A stretch of 64,000 nucleotides of DNA from an uncultured Draconibacterium sp. (GCF_913063105.1 NZ_CAJXYQ010000013.1:62001-126000), one strand, 5' to 3'; numbered from the stretch's first letter, positions 46,283 through 55,585 are shown. Numbers and translations are program-made. The notes: a model not told the origin generated them from the sequence alone.

Positions 46283-46311
46283 ATTTTGATATTATTTTGA
46301 TATCAAATATC
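46283..46311. repeat. Tandem 10-base repeats in the SPFH leader, candidate operator
   Basis: ATTTTGATAT occurs at 46283-46292 and 46294-46303 (11-base period), running into GATATCAAATATC, a partly palindromic stretch. It lies between the putative SPFH -7 box and the SPFH ATG. Arc/MetJ-type proteins bind tandem repeats of this spacing, and one is encoded in the operon. Confidence 0.45.
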
Positions 46312-46335
46312 GGAAAAATATATTTACCAGGCAAT
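46304..46335 (-). promoter_or_regulatory. Putative promoter of the SPFH operon
   Basis: On the minus strand ATTG, 20-base spacer, and GATATTTG (seven of eight TAnnTTTG positions) at 46304-46311. The divergent nhaA promoter starts 27 bases away. Confidence 0.4.
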
Positions 46336-46361
46336 ATTTATTCTCGAAATAATTTTTGCAA

Positions 46362-46393
46362 TTTGACTAATCTCTTTAAACAAATTATCTTTA
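46362..46393 (+). promoter_or_regulatory. Putative promoter of nhaA
   Basis: TTTG at 46362-46365, 20-base spacer, TATCTTTA at 46386-46393 (last base differs from TAnnTTTG). Start of transcription would be near 46400. Confidence 0.5.
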
Positions 46394-46422
46394 CTCACGT
46401 TTTTTCCTAAAACAAAGTAAAA

Positions 46423-47736
46423 ATGAAATTCATAAAAGAACCTATAAATCGATTTATTAAGCTTGAAACATCAAGCAGTATTATATTATTTACAGCCTCC
46501 ATTGCAGCTTTAGTTCTGGCCAACTCAAGTTTAAGTGAATCTTTTCTGGGTTTCTGGAAAAATTACGTCACTATTAGTTTACCTGGATTTGAGCTATCTA
46601 AACCCGTATTAAAATGGATAAACGATGGCTTAATGGCCATTTTCTTTTTTCTAATTGGTTTAGAAATAAAACGTGAAATTTTAATAGGAGAATTAAGCGA
46701 CATTAAAAAGGCTTCGTTACCTATTTTAGCAGCTCTCGGAGGAATGATTTTTCCCGCCCTCCTTTTTGTAGCCTTAAATAAGGGAAATGCAGGAATGGAA
46801 GGATGGGGAATCCCAATGGCAACCGACATCGCATTTTCTCTCGGTATTTTAACCTTGCTCGGCAAGCGGGTTCCGGTTGGGTTGAAAGTTTTTTTAATGG
46901 CCTTTGCTATTATTGATGATCTGGGGGCAGTACTGGTCATTGCTTTCTTTTACAGCTCGAAATTAATTTGGGCCAACATAGCAATTGGCTTAGCTATTGT
47001 TGTCGCGCTTGCCATTCTGACGCGATTTAAACTTTATACAAAATACTTATATTTTATTGCCGGCGCCATCGTTTGGGTGCTATTTCTGAAATCCGGAATT
47101 CACTCAACAATTGCCGGAGTACTAATGGCACTTACCATTCCTATTGATCGACATATTAACACCAATATTTTTTATGAGAAAGGAAAAGAAATACTTGACG
47201 GTTTTAAACAGGAGTGTGATAATCAGGATGAGAACAAAACCATTCTTAATCACCATCAATTAAATGCCATCGATCAGATGGAAGAACTTACCGAAAAAAC
47301 GGCCTCTCCCATTCAATTTCTCGAACATCGTCTGCATGGCTGGGTAGCTTTTATAATTTTACCATTATTTGCTTTTGCAAATGCCGGTGTAGTTTTTAGT
47401 TTTTCGGGAGATACCAATACCACCCTGGCAAGTAATATTGCTTTTAGTCTTGTAATTGGAAAGTTTGTGGGAATTTTCCTTGTATCGTTCATTGCTATAA
47501 AGTTTAAACTCTCAGAACTACCTAAAAATGTCAATTACATGAATCTGGCCGGCGTATCCATGCTTGGTGGGCTTGGATTTACAATGGCTTTATTTATCAA
47601 TAACCTTGCCTTTAGCGACGAGATTCTTATTAATTCTGCAAAAATGGGCATTTTACTTGGCTCGTTTGTGGCAGGATTAGCTGGTTATGTATTGCTACGA
47701 ATTTCAGCGGGCAAAAAAAATCCTTCAGCAATTTAG
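46423..47736 (+). CDS. nhaA: Na+/H+ antiporter NhaA
   Basis: 437 residues with about twelve membrane spans. The ion-binding aspartate pair is in AFAIIDDLGAVLVIAFFY near residue 165, as D163-D164 in E. coli, and the N-terminal segment INDGLMAIFFFLIGLEIKREIL is characteristic. A hydrophilic insert of about 60 residues (FEKGKEILDGFKQ region, about 250-300) sits before the last spans; such inserts occur in other Bacteroidota NhaA. It exports Na+ and helps pH homeostasis. Its stop codon is embedded in the terminator that follows. Confidence 0.95.
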   Translation: MKFIKEPINRFIKLETSSSIILFTASIAALVLANSSLSESFLGFWKNYVTISLPGFELSKPVLKWINDGLMAIFFFLIGLEIKREILIGELSDIKKASLPILAALGGMIFPALLFVALNKGNAGMEGWGIPMATDIAFSLGILTLLGKRVPVGLKVFLMAFAIIDDLGAVLVIAFFYSSKLIWANIAIGLAIVVALAILTRFKLYTKYLYFIAGAIVWVLFLKSGIHSTIAGVLMALTIPIDRHINTNIFYEKGKEILDGFKQECDNQDENKTILNHHQLNAIDQMEELTEKTASPIQFLEHRLHGWVAFIILPLFAFANAGVVFSFSGDTNTTLASNIAFSLVIGKFVGIFLVSFIAIKFKLSELPKNVNYMNLAGVSMLGGLGFTMALFINNLAFSDEILINSAKMGILLGSFVAGLAGYVLLRISAGKKNPSAI

Positions 47737-47751
47737 CTGAAGGATTTTTTT
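47713..47751. terminator. Terminator overlapping the nhaA stop codon
   Basis: Stem ATCCTTCAGC / GCTGAAGGAT with a 6-base loop AATTTA, extended by an A-run before and a T-run after. The stop codon TAG lies in the loop and stem start. The A/T runs make it work in both directions, also for the minus-strand sigma-factor operon. Confidence 0.88.
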
Positions 47752-47769
47752 AAATCCATTACTTTAATT

Positions 47770-47958
47770 TTAATTCAAGTTCATTTCAACATGTCCCGTC
47801 AATTCGCTTTCTAAAACATCATACGACCGGGCAAAATCCAGTATGTTTTTTACACACTGGTCTGATGGTTCTAAATCCATCGGTTTTGTTTCACTTTCAA
47901 ATTCGCTTTGAATATTGTTTACAAAATAAATCAAGGTAGAGTAATCCATCATAGGCAT
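47770..47958 (-). CDS. Small protein downstream of the ECF sigma factor
   Basis: 62 residues, acidic, no membrane span or signal (MPMMDYSTLIYFVNNIQ opens with a helix; SDQCVKNILDFARSYDVLES follows). A Met at residue 3 could be the start. It lies 55 bases after the sigma-factor gene on the same strand and ends close to the terminator, so it is likely cotranscribed. I do not recognise the family. It lacks the membrane span of a typical anti-sigma factor, although a soluble partner of the sigma factor is possible. Confidence 0.65.
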   Translation of the reverse strand: MPMMDYSTLIYFVNNIQSEFESETKPMDLEPSDQCVKNILDFARSYDVLESELTGHVEMNLN

Positions 47959-48013
47959 TAAAATTATTTTCTTTTAAAACGCCTTACTCTCCTCAATATT
48001 GTGTTAACAATAG

Positions 48014-48607
48014 TTAAATAGCTGTGAGGTTCAGCTTTTTTTCTTCCATTAATTTTCGAAGATTTATTAAAGCATACCGCATACGCCCCAGGGCCGTATT
48101 TATACTTACATCGGTTTGCTCAGCAATTTCCTTAAAGCTCAGCCCCATGTAGTGTCGCATATGAATTACTTGTTGCTGATCCTCAGGAAGTTCATTTACC
48201 AGGTGTTTCACTTCTTTTAAAATTTGCGCATACACCATCTGATCCTCAATAGTTTGTTCTGAAAACTTTTGCGAGTTAAAAATATCTACATCTGTACTGT
48301 CGTTTGATATGGTACCCTGCAGCTTTTCTTTTCTGAAATGATCGATAATCAGGTTGTGGGCAATCCGAAGCACCCAGGATACAAACTTACCGTTTTCAAT
48401 ATACTTTCCTCTTTTTAGGGAACGGATAACCTTAATAAAAGTATCCTGAAAGATATCTTCCGCCAGTTCCTGATTTTTGACAATAAGCAAAATATACGAA
48501 AACACTCTGCTTTTGTGTCTAACTATTAATGTCTCAAGTGATTCTTGATCGCCTTGTATAAAACGTTGAACGAGTTCATTATCGTTCAGTTTACTTAGTC
48601 TGAACAT
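48014..48607 (-). CDS. ECF-type RNA polymerase sigma factor
   Basis: 197 residues. Region 2 (SYILLIVKNQELAEDIFQDTFIKVIRSLKRG) and region 2.4 (FVSWVLRIAHNLIIDHFRKEK) lead to region 4 (LPEDQQQVIHMRHYMGLSFKEIAEQ, then TDVSINTALGRMRYAL), the layout of extracytoplasmic-function sigma factors. No anti-sigma gene with a membrane span is adjacent. Divergent from uvrA by 160 bases. This type, followed by a small protein, is frequent in Bacteroidota next to uvrA; the regulon is not known. Confidence 0.92.
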   Translation of the reverse strand: MFRLSKLNDNELVQRFIQGDQESLETLIVRHKSRVFSYILLIVKNQELAEDIFQDTFIKVIRSLKRGKYIENGKFVSWVLRIAHNLIIDHFRKEKLQGTISNDSTDVDIFNSQKFSEQTIEDQMVYAQILKEVKHLVNELPEDQQQVIHMRHYMGLSFKEIAEQTDVSINTALGRMRYALINLRKLMEEKKLNLTAI

Positions 48608-48661
48608 TACCTTCTATTTATGTGTAAACAAAAAGTAAAGTTTATCTATAGGCGTTTAATT

Positions 48662-48693
48662 TTTAGTGAAGTAAAACTATTATTCTAATTTTG
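48662..48693 (+). promoter_or_regulatory. Putative promoter of uvrA
   Basis: TTTA at 48662-48665, 20-base spacer and a perfect TAATTTTG -7 box at 48686-48693. The 5' untranslated region would be about 68 bases. Confidence 0.45.
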
Positions 48694-48767
48694 TACCGTT
48701 CAAAAATGAAACATTTTACCGACAAAAGCAAGTTTTTTTAACATTTTATCGCATTTCTTAAAAAATT

Positions 48768-51566
48768 ATGTCCAATAGCAAAAATGCTAAATACATTGAG
48801 ATTCAGAACGCAAGAGTTCATAATCTCAAAAATATAAGCCTAAAAATTCCACGAAACAAATTCATTGTTGTAACAGGCGTTTCGGGGTCGGGGAAATCAT
48901 CGCTGGCCTTCGACACTTTGTTTGCAGAAGGGCAACGGCGTTACGTTGAAAGCCTTTCGTCATACGCACGTCAGTTTTTAGGCCGAATAAATAAACCCGA
49001 GGTTGATTTTATTAACGGCATACCGCCTGCCATTGCCATCGAACAAAAAGTGAATACACGTAATCCGCGATCAACAGTAGGTACTTCAACCGAAGTGTAC
49101 GATTACCTGAAATTACTTTATGCAAGGGTTGGACAAACTATCTCTCCGGTATCGGGGCAAGTGGTTTCGCGCAACAGTGTTACCGACGTGGTAGATTTTG
49201 TAAACGGTTTTAAGGAAGGTACTCGTTTAATTATTGCAGCTCCGCTAGCGGCAAAAAATGGAAGAACCATGCTTCAGGAAATCGAATTGCTGATGCAACA
49301 GGGATTTTCGCGCATTGAAACCGACAACGAAATTCTGCGTATTGATGAGCTTGTTCAGAACAATTCTGATAAGTTATGTTCGGATACCTGTAACCTGGTT
49401 ATCGACCGCATTGCGGTGAAGCACGATGAAGACACACAAAGCAGGTTGGCCGATTCGGTTCAAACAGCATTTTTTGAAGGCCATGGCGAATGCACCGTAA
49501 AAATTTACCTGAAAGAAGGTGTTGAAACAAAAATTTTCTCGAACCGATTTGAAGCCGATGGAATTGAGTTTGAAGAACCAACAGTTCACATGTTCAGCTT
49601 TAACAACCCGGTTGGCGCGTGTCCTACCTGCGAGGGTTACGGCAAAGTAATTGGGATTGATGAAGACCTGGTAATTCCGAACAAATCATTATCGATTTAC
49701 CAGGATGCCATTGCCTGCTGGAAAGGTGAAAAAATGAGTAAATGGAAAAACCAACTTATTTACACCGCAGATAAATTCAATTTTCCGATACACAAGCCCT
49801 TTTACGAACTCAGCGACGAACAAAAGTTTTTGATTTGGACAGGCAACGGCTATTTTGAAGGACTCAATCAATTTTTTAAGCACCTCGAAGAGGGCAGCTA
49901 TAAAATTCAATACCGGGTAATGTTATCGCGCTACCGCGGAAAAACCATTTGTCCGGAGTGCAAAGGAAGCCGCTTAAAAAAAGAAGCCGCTTATGTAAAG
50001 GTCGCCGGAAAATCGTTGCAAGAATTGGTTTTAATGCCGGTTTCAGAGCTTCGCGGTTTTTTCGCTTCACTTGAGCTTAGCCCACACGAACAAAAAGTTG
50101 CTAAACGCATACTCATCGAAATCACTAATCGTCTCGAGTTTTTATGCGATGTGGGCTTGGGTTACCTTACTTTAAACCGACTTTCGTCAACCTTGTCGGG
50201 TGGCGAATCGCAACGCATAAACCTGGCAACATCCTTAGGTAGCAGCCTGGTGGGCTCGCTTTATATTTTAGATGAACCCAGCATTGGGCTTCACTCCAGA
50301 GATACTGAAAAACTAATAAAAGTATTGCGCCGCTTACAAAAAGTTGGCAATACGGTATTGGTTGTTGAGCACGATGAAGACATTATCCGTGCTGCCGACC
50401 TTGTAATCGATATTGGCCCGCTTGCCGGTCAACACGGAGGCGAGGTTGTTTTTCAGGGAACACATAAAGAACTGGAAGAAAGCCCGACCAGTTTAACCAC
50501 CAAATATTTGGTTGGAACCGAAGAAATACCGCTACCCCATCAACGGCGTAAGTGGACCAATGCAATTGAAGTGGTTGGCGCACGCGAAAACAACCTTAAA
50601 AATGTAACGGTAAAATTCCCGCTGAACACCCTCACTGTTATCACCGGTGTTAGCGGATCGGGAAAATCATCGCTTATTTCAAAAATTCTTAGTCCGGGTT
50701 TAACAAAAATTCTTGGTGGCTACGGCGAAAAAACAGGGCACCACGATGCCATTTTAGGCGACTACAAAATGATAAATGCGGTAGAATTTATCGACCAGAA
50801 TCCTATAGGAAAGTCATCACGATCGAACCCGGTTACCTACCTGAAAGCTTACGATGAGATTCGGAAGTTATTTTCGGAACAGCAGGCCGCAAAAATACAG
50901 GGACTTAAGCCTTCTCATTTTTCGTTTAATGTTGATGGTGGCCGCTGCGATGAATGCCAGGGCGAAGGAACAATTAAAGTTGAAATGCAGTTTTTGGCCG
51001 ATGTTTACCTCTTATGCGAAAGTTGTGGCGGGAAAAGATTTAAGGAAGACATATTGGATGTGCGCTACCGGGAGATGAATGTTGATGACATTTTAAACCT
51101 TACGGTTAACGAAGCTATTGAATTGTTCGCACAAGGAAAAAGTTCGACCGAAAAAAAGATTACAAAACGACTGAAGCCACTTCAAGATGTAGGCTTAGGC
51201 TATATTAAACTTGGACAATCGTCGAGTACTTTGTCGGGTGGTGAAAGCCAGCGTGTTAAACTTGCTTCGTTTTTGGCAAAAGAGAAGGACTCGCCTACCC
51301 TATTCATTTTTGACGAGCCAACCACGGGATTGCACTTTCATGATATCCGAAAACTACTGGATTCATTTAACGCGCTTATCTCTCGTGGCCATTCCATTTT
51401 AGTAATCGAGCACAACATGGATATTATTAAATCGGCCGACTGGATTATTGACCTTGGTCCAGAAGGTGGTGATAAAGGGGGAACACTGGTTTTTGAAGGA
51501 ACACCTGAGGAGATTATAAAAAAGGAACAATCGTATACCGGCTTGGCACTTAAAGAAAAACTATAA
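48768..51566 (+). CDS. uvrA: Excinuclease ABC subunit A
   Basis: 932 residues, close to the usual 940. It is the damage-recognising ATPase of nucleotide excision repair, acting as a dimer with UvrB. Two ABC cassettes are visible: Walker [16 protein letters not shown] near 37 with signature [18 protein letters not shown] near 482, and [13 protein letters not shown] near 628 with [15 protein letters not shown] near 825. Zinc knuckles [16 protein letters not shown] and [16 protein letters not shown] are present. The protein begins [16 protein letters not shown] as expected. Monocistronic, ending at the minus-strand terminator region. Confidence 0.97.
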   Translation: MSNSKNAKYIEIQNARVHNLKNISLKIPRNKFIVVTGVSGSGKSSLAFDTLFAEGQRRYVESLSSYARQFLGRINKPEVDFINGIPPAIAIEQKVNTRNPRSTVGTSTEVYDYLKLLYARVGQTISPVSGQVVSRNSVTDVVDFVNGFKEGTRLIIAAPLAAKNGRTMLQEIELLMQQGFSRIETDNEILRIDELVQNNSDKLCSDTCNLVIDRIAVKHDEDTQSRLADSVQTAFFEGHGECTVKIYLKEGVETKIFSNRFEADGIEFEEPTVHMFSFNNPVGACPTCEGYGKVIGIDEDLVIPNKSLSIYQDAIACWKGEKMSKWKNQLIYTADKFNFPIHKPFYELSDEQKFLIWTGNGYFEGLNQFFKHLEEGSYKIQYRVMLSRYRGKTICPECKGSRLKKEAAYVKVAGKSLQELVLMPVSELRGFFASLELSPHEQKVAKRILIEITNRLEFLCDVGLGYLTLNRLSSTLSGGESQRINLATSLGSSLVGSLYILDEPSIGLHSRDTEKLIKVLRRLQKVGNTVLVVEHDEDIIRAADLVIDIGPLAGQHGGEVVFQGTHKELEESPTSLTTKYLVGTEEIPLPHQRRKWTNAIEVVGARENNLKNVTVKFPLNTLTVITGVSGSGKSSLISKILSPGLTKILGGYGEKTGHHDAILGDYKMINAVEFIDQNPIGKSSRSNPVTYLKAYDEIRKLFSEQQAAKIQGLKPSHFSFNVDGGRCDECQGEGTIKVEMQFLADVYLLCESCGGKRFKEDILDVRYREMNVDDILNLTVNEAIELFAQGKSSTEKKITKRLKPLQDVGLGYIKLGQSSSTLSGGESQRVKLASFLAKEKDSPTLFIFDEPTTGLHFHDIRKLLDSFNALISRGHSILVIEHNMDIIKSADWIIDLGPEGGDKGGTLVFEGTPEEIIKKEQSYTGLALKEKL

Positions 51567-51594
51567 AAAAAGAGCCGCCTCATCAGGCGGCTCT
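51564..51594 (-). terminator. Terminator of the OsmC-family gene
   Basis: Perfect 10-base-pair stem AGAGCCGCCT / AGGCGGCTCT with a 4-base loop; on the minus strand it runs into seven T. It overlaps the uvrA stop codon, and may also slow the plus strand. Confidence 0.85.
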
Positions 51595-51615
51595 GAACCA
51601 TTAAAATCTCACTAT

Positions 51616-52062
51616 TTAAACAGTTGCATCTTCTACTACAACCGGTTTAATTACACTGGTTTTTGCAATATTATCTGCTATTGGGCAGCGCAATGCAATT
51701 TCCTTTAGCAGCTCTTCCTTTTCTTTTGTCGAAAGATCAGCATCAATATGCACATAGCTTCTTATTTCGGTAAACCCAGCTCTGCCTTCAGTCGTTTTTC
51801 CAAGCAAAAAGTCTTTGTCAATATCACCTTCTGCCATTACTCGAATTCCCTTAAGAGGTATGCGCCTTTGCTGCGCAATAATTCGCCCAATTGCACAAAT
51901 GCAGGCGGGTAAAGAACTCAGAAAAATTTCTAACGGGTTGGGACCTTCGTCATTTCCTCCGGCCATTTTAGGCTGGTCGATTACAAATGGGTGCGAACAG
52001 TTAATTTGAGTGCTAAAAGTACGGCCCATTTCTCCGCTTACTTTTATAGTTGAAGTTGCCAT
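51616..52062 (-). CDS. OsmC/Ohr-family protein
   Basis: 148 residues from the ATG at 52062 (MATSTIKVSGEMG); an upstream ATG at 52110 would lie within the promoter and is rejected. The OsmC fold holds two cysteine positions, SSLPACICAIGRII near 60 and LRCPIADNIAKTSVI near 130, consistent with a thiol peroxidase. Members detoxify organic hydroperoxides, but many uncharacterised members exist, so only the family is certain. Single gene with its own putative promoter. Confidence 0.88.
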   Translation of the reverse strand: MATSTIKVSGEMGRTFSTQINCSHPFVIDQPKMAGGNDEGPNPLEIFLSSLPACICAIGRIIAQQRRIPLKGIRVMAEGDIDKDFLLGKTTEGRAGFTEIRSYVHIDADLSTKEKEELLKEIALRCPIADNIAKTSVIKPVVVEDATV

Positions 52063-52088
52063 AACATATACTATTGATTCATAATGAA

Positions 52089-52096
52089 CAAATGTA
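52089..52096 (-). promoter_or_regulatory. Putative -7 box of the OsmC-family gene
   Basis: On the minus strand TACATTTG, a perfect TAnnTTTG match, 26 bases before the ATG at 52062. No matching -33 seen. Confidence 0.4.
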
Positions 52097-52163
52097 ATTT
52101 TAATTATCACAATCTTTTATGACTTTAGTCAAATAAAGAACATAATTTCATTATAAATTAAAA

Positions 52164-52589
52164 TTAGGGTTTTAGTCGTTTCCACAAATTCCGTAGGAAT
52201 AAAACCGCATACACCACTAACGGAGTTAACAAGACTAGAGCAGTAAGAATTAGCCAGCTTTTAAATTCCAGAGGAGCATTTTTGAACGAAAAAGTCCAAT
52301 TTCCGGAAAGCAAAAATGCAATCAGGCCCCAAAACAGTGCCAATAAAATATTTAGCTGCAAAATTTTAACCATAACTGTTTTGACAGCATTAGTTTCTTT
52401 TTGAGGAAATAGCTGGAGCATTAACAATGCATACAAAGTAAGTAACAACCAAATAATGAAATTACCAAAAGGCAGCTCCCGGTCAGGAATGATACTCCTG
52501 GCCAATAAATCGGTATTAATAAACAGCAGGTAGGCTGTAAAAATTACCAATACCGGAAACAGAATAATATTAATTTTCTTCAACAACAT
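52164..52589 (-). CDS. Small four-span membrane protein
   Basis: 141 residues with four predicted spans (about 6-28, 42-62, 76-98, 108-130) and a basic C terminus (LRNLWKRLKP). Its start overlaps the end of the MATE gene by 20 bases, so it is translationally coupled to that exporter. I do not recognise the family; the fold would be a helical membrane protein with no catalytic motif. It may help the exporter, but that is only context. Confidence 0.7.
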   Translation of the reverse strand: MLLKKINIILFPVLVIFTAYLLFINTDLLARSIIPDRELPFGNFIIWLLLTLYALLMLQLFPQKETNAVKTVMVKILQLNILLALFWGLIAFLLSGNWTFSFKNAPLEFKSWLILTALVLLTPLVVYAVLFLRNLWKRLKP

Positions 52590-53940
52590 TATTTTGAACT
52601 AAAAGCGGCAGTTTTTTCCATTCGCGAACCAATAAAAACCCAACAACGATAGCCGACATGGTATCAGCCAGGGGATAGCTGAGCCAAATTCCATCAATCG
52701 CCCAAAACTGCGGCAGAATGTACAACAGTGGAATTAATCCGATAACTTGTCTGAAAATTGTAGCGAACATCGATAACCCCGCCTTCCCAATGGCCTGGAA
52801 AAAATTAGATGCCACCACCTGAAATCCAACAAGGGGCAATGCCAAAACAACCAGCCTGAGACCTCTTACTGCTATTTCATAAAGTACCTGGCTATCGTTA
52901 TTAAAAACCTTAATAATTGCACCAGGAAAGGCTTCAAGAAGAGCATAAGAAACAATGGCAATAAGCGTTGCTGCAATAAGCGATATTCGCAAAGTATCTT
53001 TTATACGTTTAACCGATTTGGCTCCATAATTAAAACCAATAATGGGTTGCGAAGCCATGTTTAAGGCCACAATTGCCATTATAACCAGGGTTAGAACAGA
53101 GTTTATAATCCCCATCGCTCCAACGGCCAGGTCGCCACCAAAATCAATTAGTTTTTTATTGAGAAGGCCTTGTACAAAACTACCGGCAATTTGCATGGAA
53201 AACGGTGCCATGCCAATTGCCAGAATTTCAAGTACAATATCCCACTTAATGTTGAGGTATTTTAATTGCAGCCTAACAACCGCACGCTTGCTTTTTGTAA
53301 AATGATACAACACCCACAGCATTAACACAAACATGGAGATTACAGTGGCATAAGCAGCTCCTTTTACCCCCATATCAAAAACAAAAATAAATATTGGATC
53401 GAGGATAATGTTGGTAACCGAACTGATTAGCATCGACACCATTGCCACACGCGCATTCCCTTCAGAACGAATTACATTATTTAACGAGAAGCCTATTACC
53501 ATAAAAGCTACGCCTGCCAAAATAATATTGAGGTAATCGTTGGCATATTGAAATGTTTCTTCCGTCGACCCGAACGACCGTAAAATAGGAACTTTAAGTG
53601 CGTAAGTCACAATCATTATTATAATTGAAACCAAAATCATGAGCAGCAAACTCGTACCCAGGGTTTGTTCTGCACGCTCCATATTCTTTTTCCCCAGGTT
53701 TATCGACACATAAACACTGGCTCCGATACCAATGAGCATCCCGAAACCCATCATAATTAGCATTATGGGAAAAATTACAGAAATACCGGATAAAGCTTCA
53801 GCGCCAACACCTTGCCCAATAAAAATACGATCGACAATATTATAAAGTGCATTTACAAAAACCCCGATAAAAGCAGGTATAAAATATTTGAGCATTAAAC
53901 GCCCAACATTTGCCTCCCTTAATTCTTCAATGTTTTTCAT
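52570..53940 (-). CDS. MATE-family efflux transporter
   Basis: 456 residues with twelve predicted spans in two six-span halves. The N-terminal half holds GRLMLKYFIPAFIGVFVNALYNIVDRIFIGQGVG (first helices) and the second half the MATE signature FNYGAKSVKRIKDTLRISL near residue 305. It exports toxic cations or drugs by Na+ or H+ antiport; the substrate cannot be inferred. Start ATG at 53940 (MKNIEELREANVGRLM). It precedes and overlaps the small membrane gene. Confidence 0.94.
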   Translation of the reverse strand: MKNIEELREANVGRLMLKYFIPAFIGVFVNALYNIVDRIFIGQGVGAEALSGISVIFPIMLIMMGFGMLIGIGASVYVSINLGKKNMERAEQTLGTSLLLMILVSIIIMIVTYALKVPILRSFGSTEETFQYANDYLNIILAGVAFMVIGFSLNNVIRSEGNARVAMVSMLISSVTNIILDPIFIFVFDMGVKGAAYATVISMFVLMLWVLYHFTKSKRAVVRLQLKYLNIKWDIVLEILAIGMAPFSMQIAGSFVQGLLNKKLIDFGGDLAVGAMGIINSVLTLVIMAIVALNMASQPIIGFNYGAKSVKRIKDTLRISLIAATLIAIVSYALLEAFPGAIIKVFNNDSQVLYEIAVRGLRLVVLALPLVGFQVVASNFFQAIGKAGLSMFATIFRQVIGLIPLLYILPQFWAIDGIWLSYPLADTMSAIVVGFLLVREWKKLPLLVQNNVVEEN

Positions 53941-53986
53941 GTGCCCGGTAAAGGTAAGTAATCTGATTAAACATTTACCTCACTGC

Positions 53987-54018
53987 TTTGTTTTCGCACA
54001 TTTAATAACGTAAATTTG
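53987..54018 (+). promoter_or_regulatory. Consensus promoter of the HEAT-PorP operon
   Basis: TTTG at 53987-53990, 20-base spacer, TAAATTTG at 54011-54018: perfect at both elements. Start of transcription near 54025, 15 bases before the ATG at 54040. Confidence 0.7.
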
Positions 54019-54039
54019 CACCCTGATAAAAACGGAAGA

Positions 54040-54546
54040 ATGAAGAAAACAAAAGTCGATCAGGCCATTAACAGTCAGCTCTTTTCTGCTGACAGCAAAC
54101 AGGTTTTGCAGGCGTTAAACCTTTTAAAAGAACAAGGAAATGCGGAATACCTGCCCATTTTATTTGATTTGTTGCTTGCAGGTTGCGAACCAGAGGTGGA
54201 GCAGGAAATAGTAAAGTTGCTGGGCACTATTAAGGACAAGAATTCCATACCGTTTTTTGTGGATGCCCTGAAAAATGAAAAATATGTACCTATACGAAAA
54301 AAGATAACAACGGTTTGCTGGCAAAACGGGCTTGACTTTTCTGAACATATAGAAACTTTTACCGACCTGGTTATTACAGAAAACTGGGAAACGGCCTTTG
54401 AGGCATTTACGGTTATTGAAAATTTTGAACATTTTCCGGCACCGGATGTAATGAAACCCTTAAAGCTAAAAATTGCAGCCGCATTAAAGCTTGCCCAGGA
54501 ACAAAAGGCCTACTTGCTTGAAGAACTGTTAAAATTATCTACCTGA
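54040..54546 (+). CDS. HEAT-like repeat protein
   Basis: 168 residues from the ATG at 54040 (MKKTKVDQAINSQLF), preceded by GGAAGA; a TTG at 54016 in the same frame falls in the -7 box and is rejected. Two to three helical pairs of the HEAT/ARM type are visible, for example LNLLKEQGNAEYLPILFDLLL and LLGTIKDKNSIPFFVDALKN. Such repeats bind other proteins. The role is unknown; it is the first gene of an operon with two PorP/SprF-like barrels. Confidence 0.8.
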   Translation: MKKTKVDQAINSQLFSADSKQVLQALNLLKEQGNAEYLPILFDLLLAGCEPEVEQEIVKLLGTIKDKNSIPFFVDALKNEKYVPIRKKITTVCWQNGLDFSEHIETFTDLVITENWETAFEAFTVIENFEHFPAPDVMKPLKLKIAAALKLAQEQKAYLLEELLKLST

Positions 54547-54559
54547 CAGCCTAGCGACA

Positions 54560-55540
54560 TTGCGTAACACCATAAAAATACTGGTTTTTTGTGTTTTGCT
54601 GGGCCAGGCAAGCGGAAGTAGTGGGCAAAACGAAACCTACCTTCTGCCCTTTGGTAACCGGGCAGCCTTAAATCCGTCGTTTGCCGGGCTCAACAACAAT
54701 TATTCGTACCATACGGGCAACCAGTATTATTTTATCAACAGCGAACAAACCTACAACCTTTTTTACGCCTCGTGGGACGCTTACTCCGATAAACTTAAAG
54801 GAGGTGTGGCATTAAGTTTTTCACAGGGACTGATAAGCCAAAGAAATATAAGCACCTCGCAGTTTGGGGCCTCCTATTCCGGGTTTCCAATCGCTACAAA
54901 AAATGGTGAGATTTTATTATCGGCAGGTACCAACCTGGGAGTAGGCACCAAACAATGGTCTGTTGCATTCCTTGACGAGGTACTAACTGATAAAGATGAT
55001 GCTTCAAGTTTGCCGGGCAAAGCATTTTTGCGCTACGCCCTTATAAAACCACAGGTAGGTTTTTTGTGGATGAGCGAACAATTTCAGTTGGGACTTACGG
55101 CTGCCGTACCTTATCGGTTTGACATTGCCACGGACGCCATCGAACCTTTGGAGGAAAGCACACCGTTAAGCCTTACCTTATATCTGGCCAAAAAAATGAA
55201 TAAAAAAATTCGGGACCTTTACTCCCGCCCCTTTTTGTTGTCGCCGGAATTAATTGTTTTTTACCACGAAGAGTTTATTTTTAGCCGCCTGCGCATGGTG
55301 TCGGAGCACACCAATAAAACATGGGGATTTTTTATTCAAAACGACTTTACCAACCAAATTCACACCTTTGGCGGAACGCTTGGTTATCGGAATAATTACG
55401 TGCGTTTAAACATTAATACGGGGCTGGGTATTCCAGGTCTTTCTGACTCGAATGCTTTTCTTTGCGAATTGTCGCTTCATATTATTGTCCCTCCTTTTAA
55501 TTATTCGAAAAATTATCCGTGGTCGCCCGATAAAAACTAA
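54560..55540 (+). CDS. PorP/SprF-family T9SS outer-membrane protein (first copy)
   Basis: 326 residues with a signal peptide (about 1-22, ending GSSGQ). The PorP/SprF signature, LLPFGNRAALNPSFAGLNNNY (opened by LNPSFAG), is followed by barrel strands to a final amphipathic strand. PorP/SprF proteins dock with the type IX machinery and help secretion of large surface proteins with type B sorting domains. No ATG fits the signal peptide; the start is TTG at 54560, 14 bases after the upstream stop, so reinitiation is likely. A PorP paralogue follows after 45 bases. Confidence 0.85.
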   Translation: MRNTIKILVFCVLLGQASGSSGQNETYLLPFGNRAALNPSFAGLNNNYSYHTGNQYYFINSEQTYNLFYASWDAYSDKLKGGVALSFSQGLISQRNISTSQFGASYSGFPIATKNGEILLSAGTNLGVGTKQWSVAFLDEVLTDKDDASSLPGKAFLRYALIKPQVGFLWMSEQFQLGLTAAVPYRFDIATDAIEPLEESTPLSLTLYLAKKMNKKIRDLYSRPFLLSPELIVFYHEEFIFSRLRMVSEHTNKTWGFFIQNDFTNQIHTFGGTLGYRNNYVRLNINTGLGIPGLSDSNAFLCELSLHIIVPPFNYSKNYPWSPDKN

Positions 55541-55585
55541 TTTGATTTTGTATTTTGGCGCATCTTTTTAACCAATAATAGCTTA

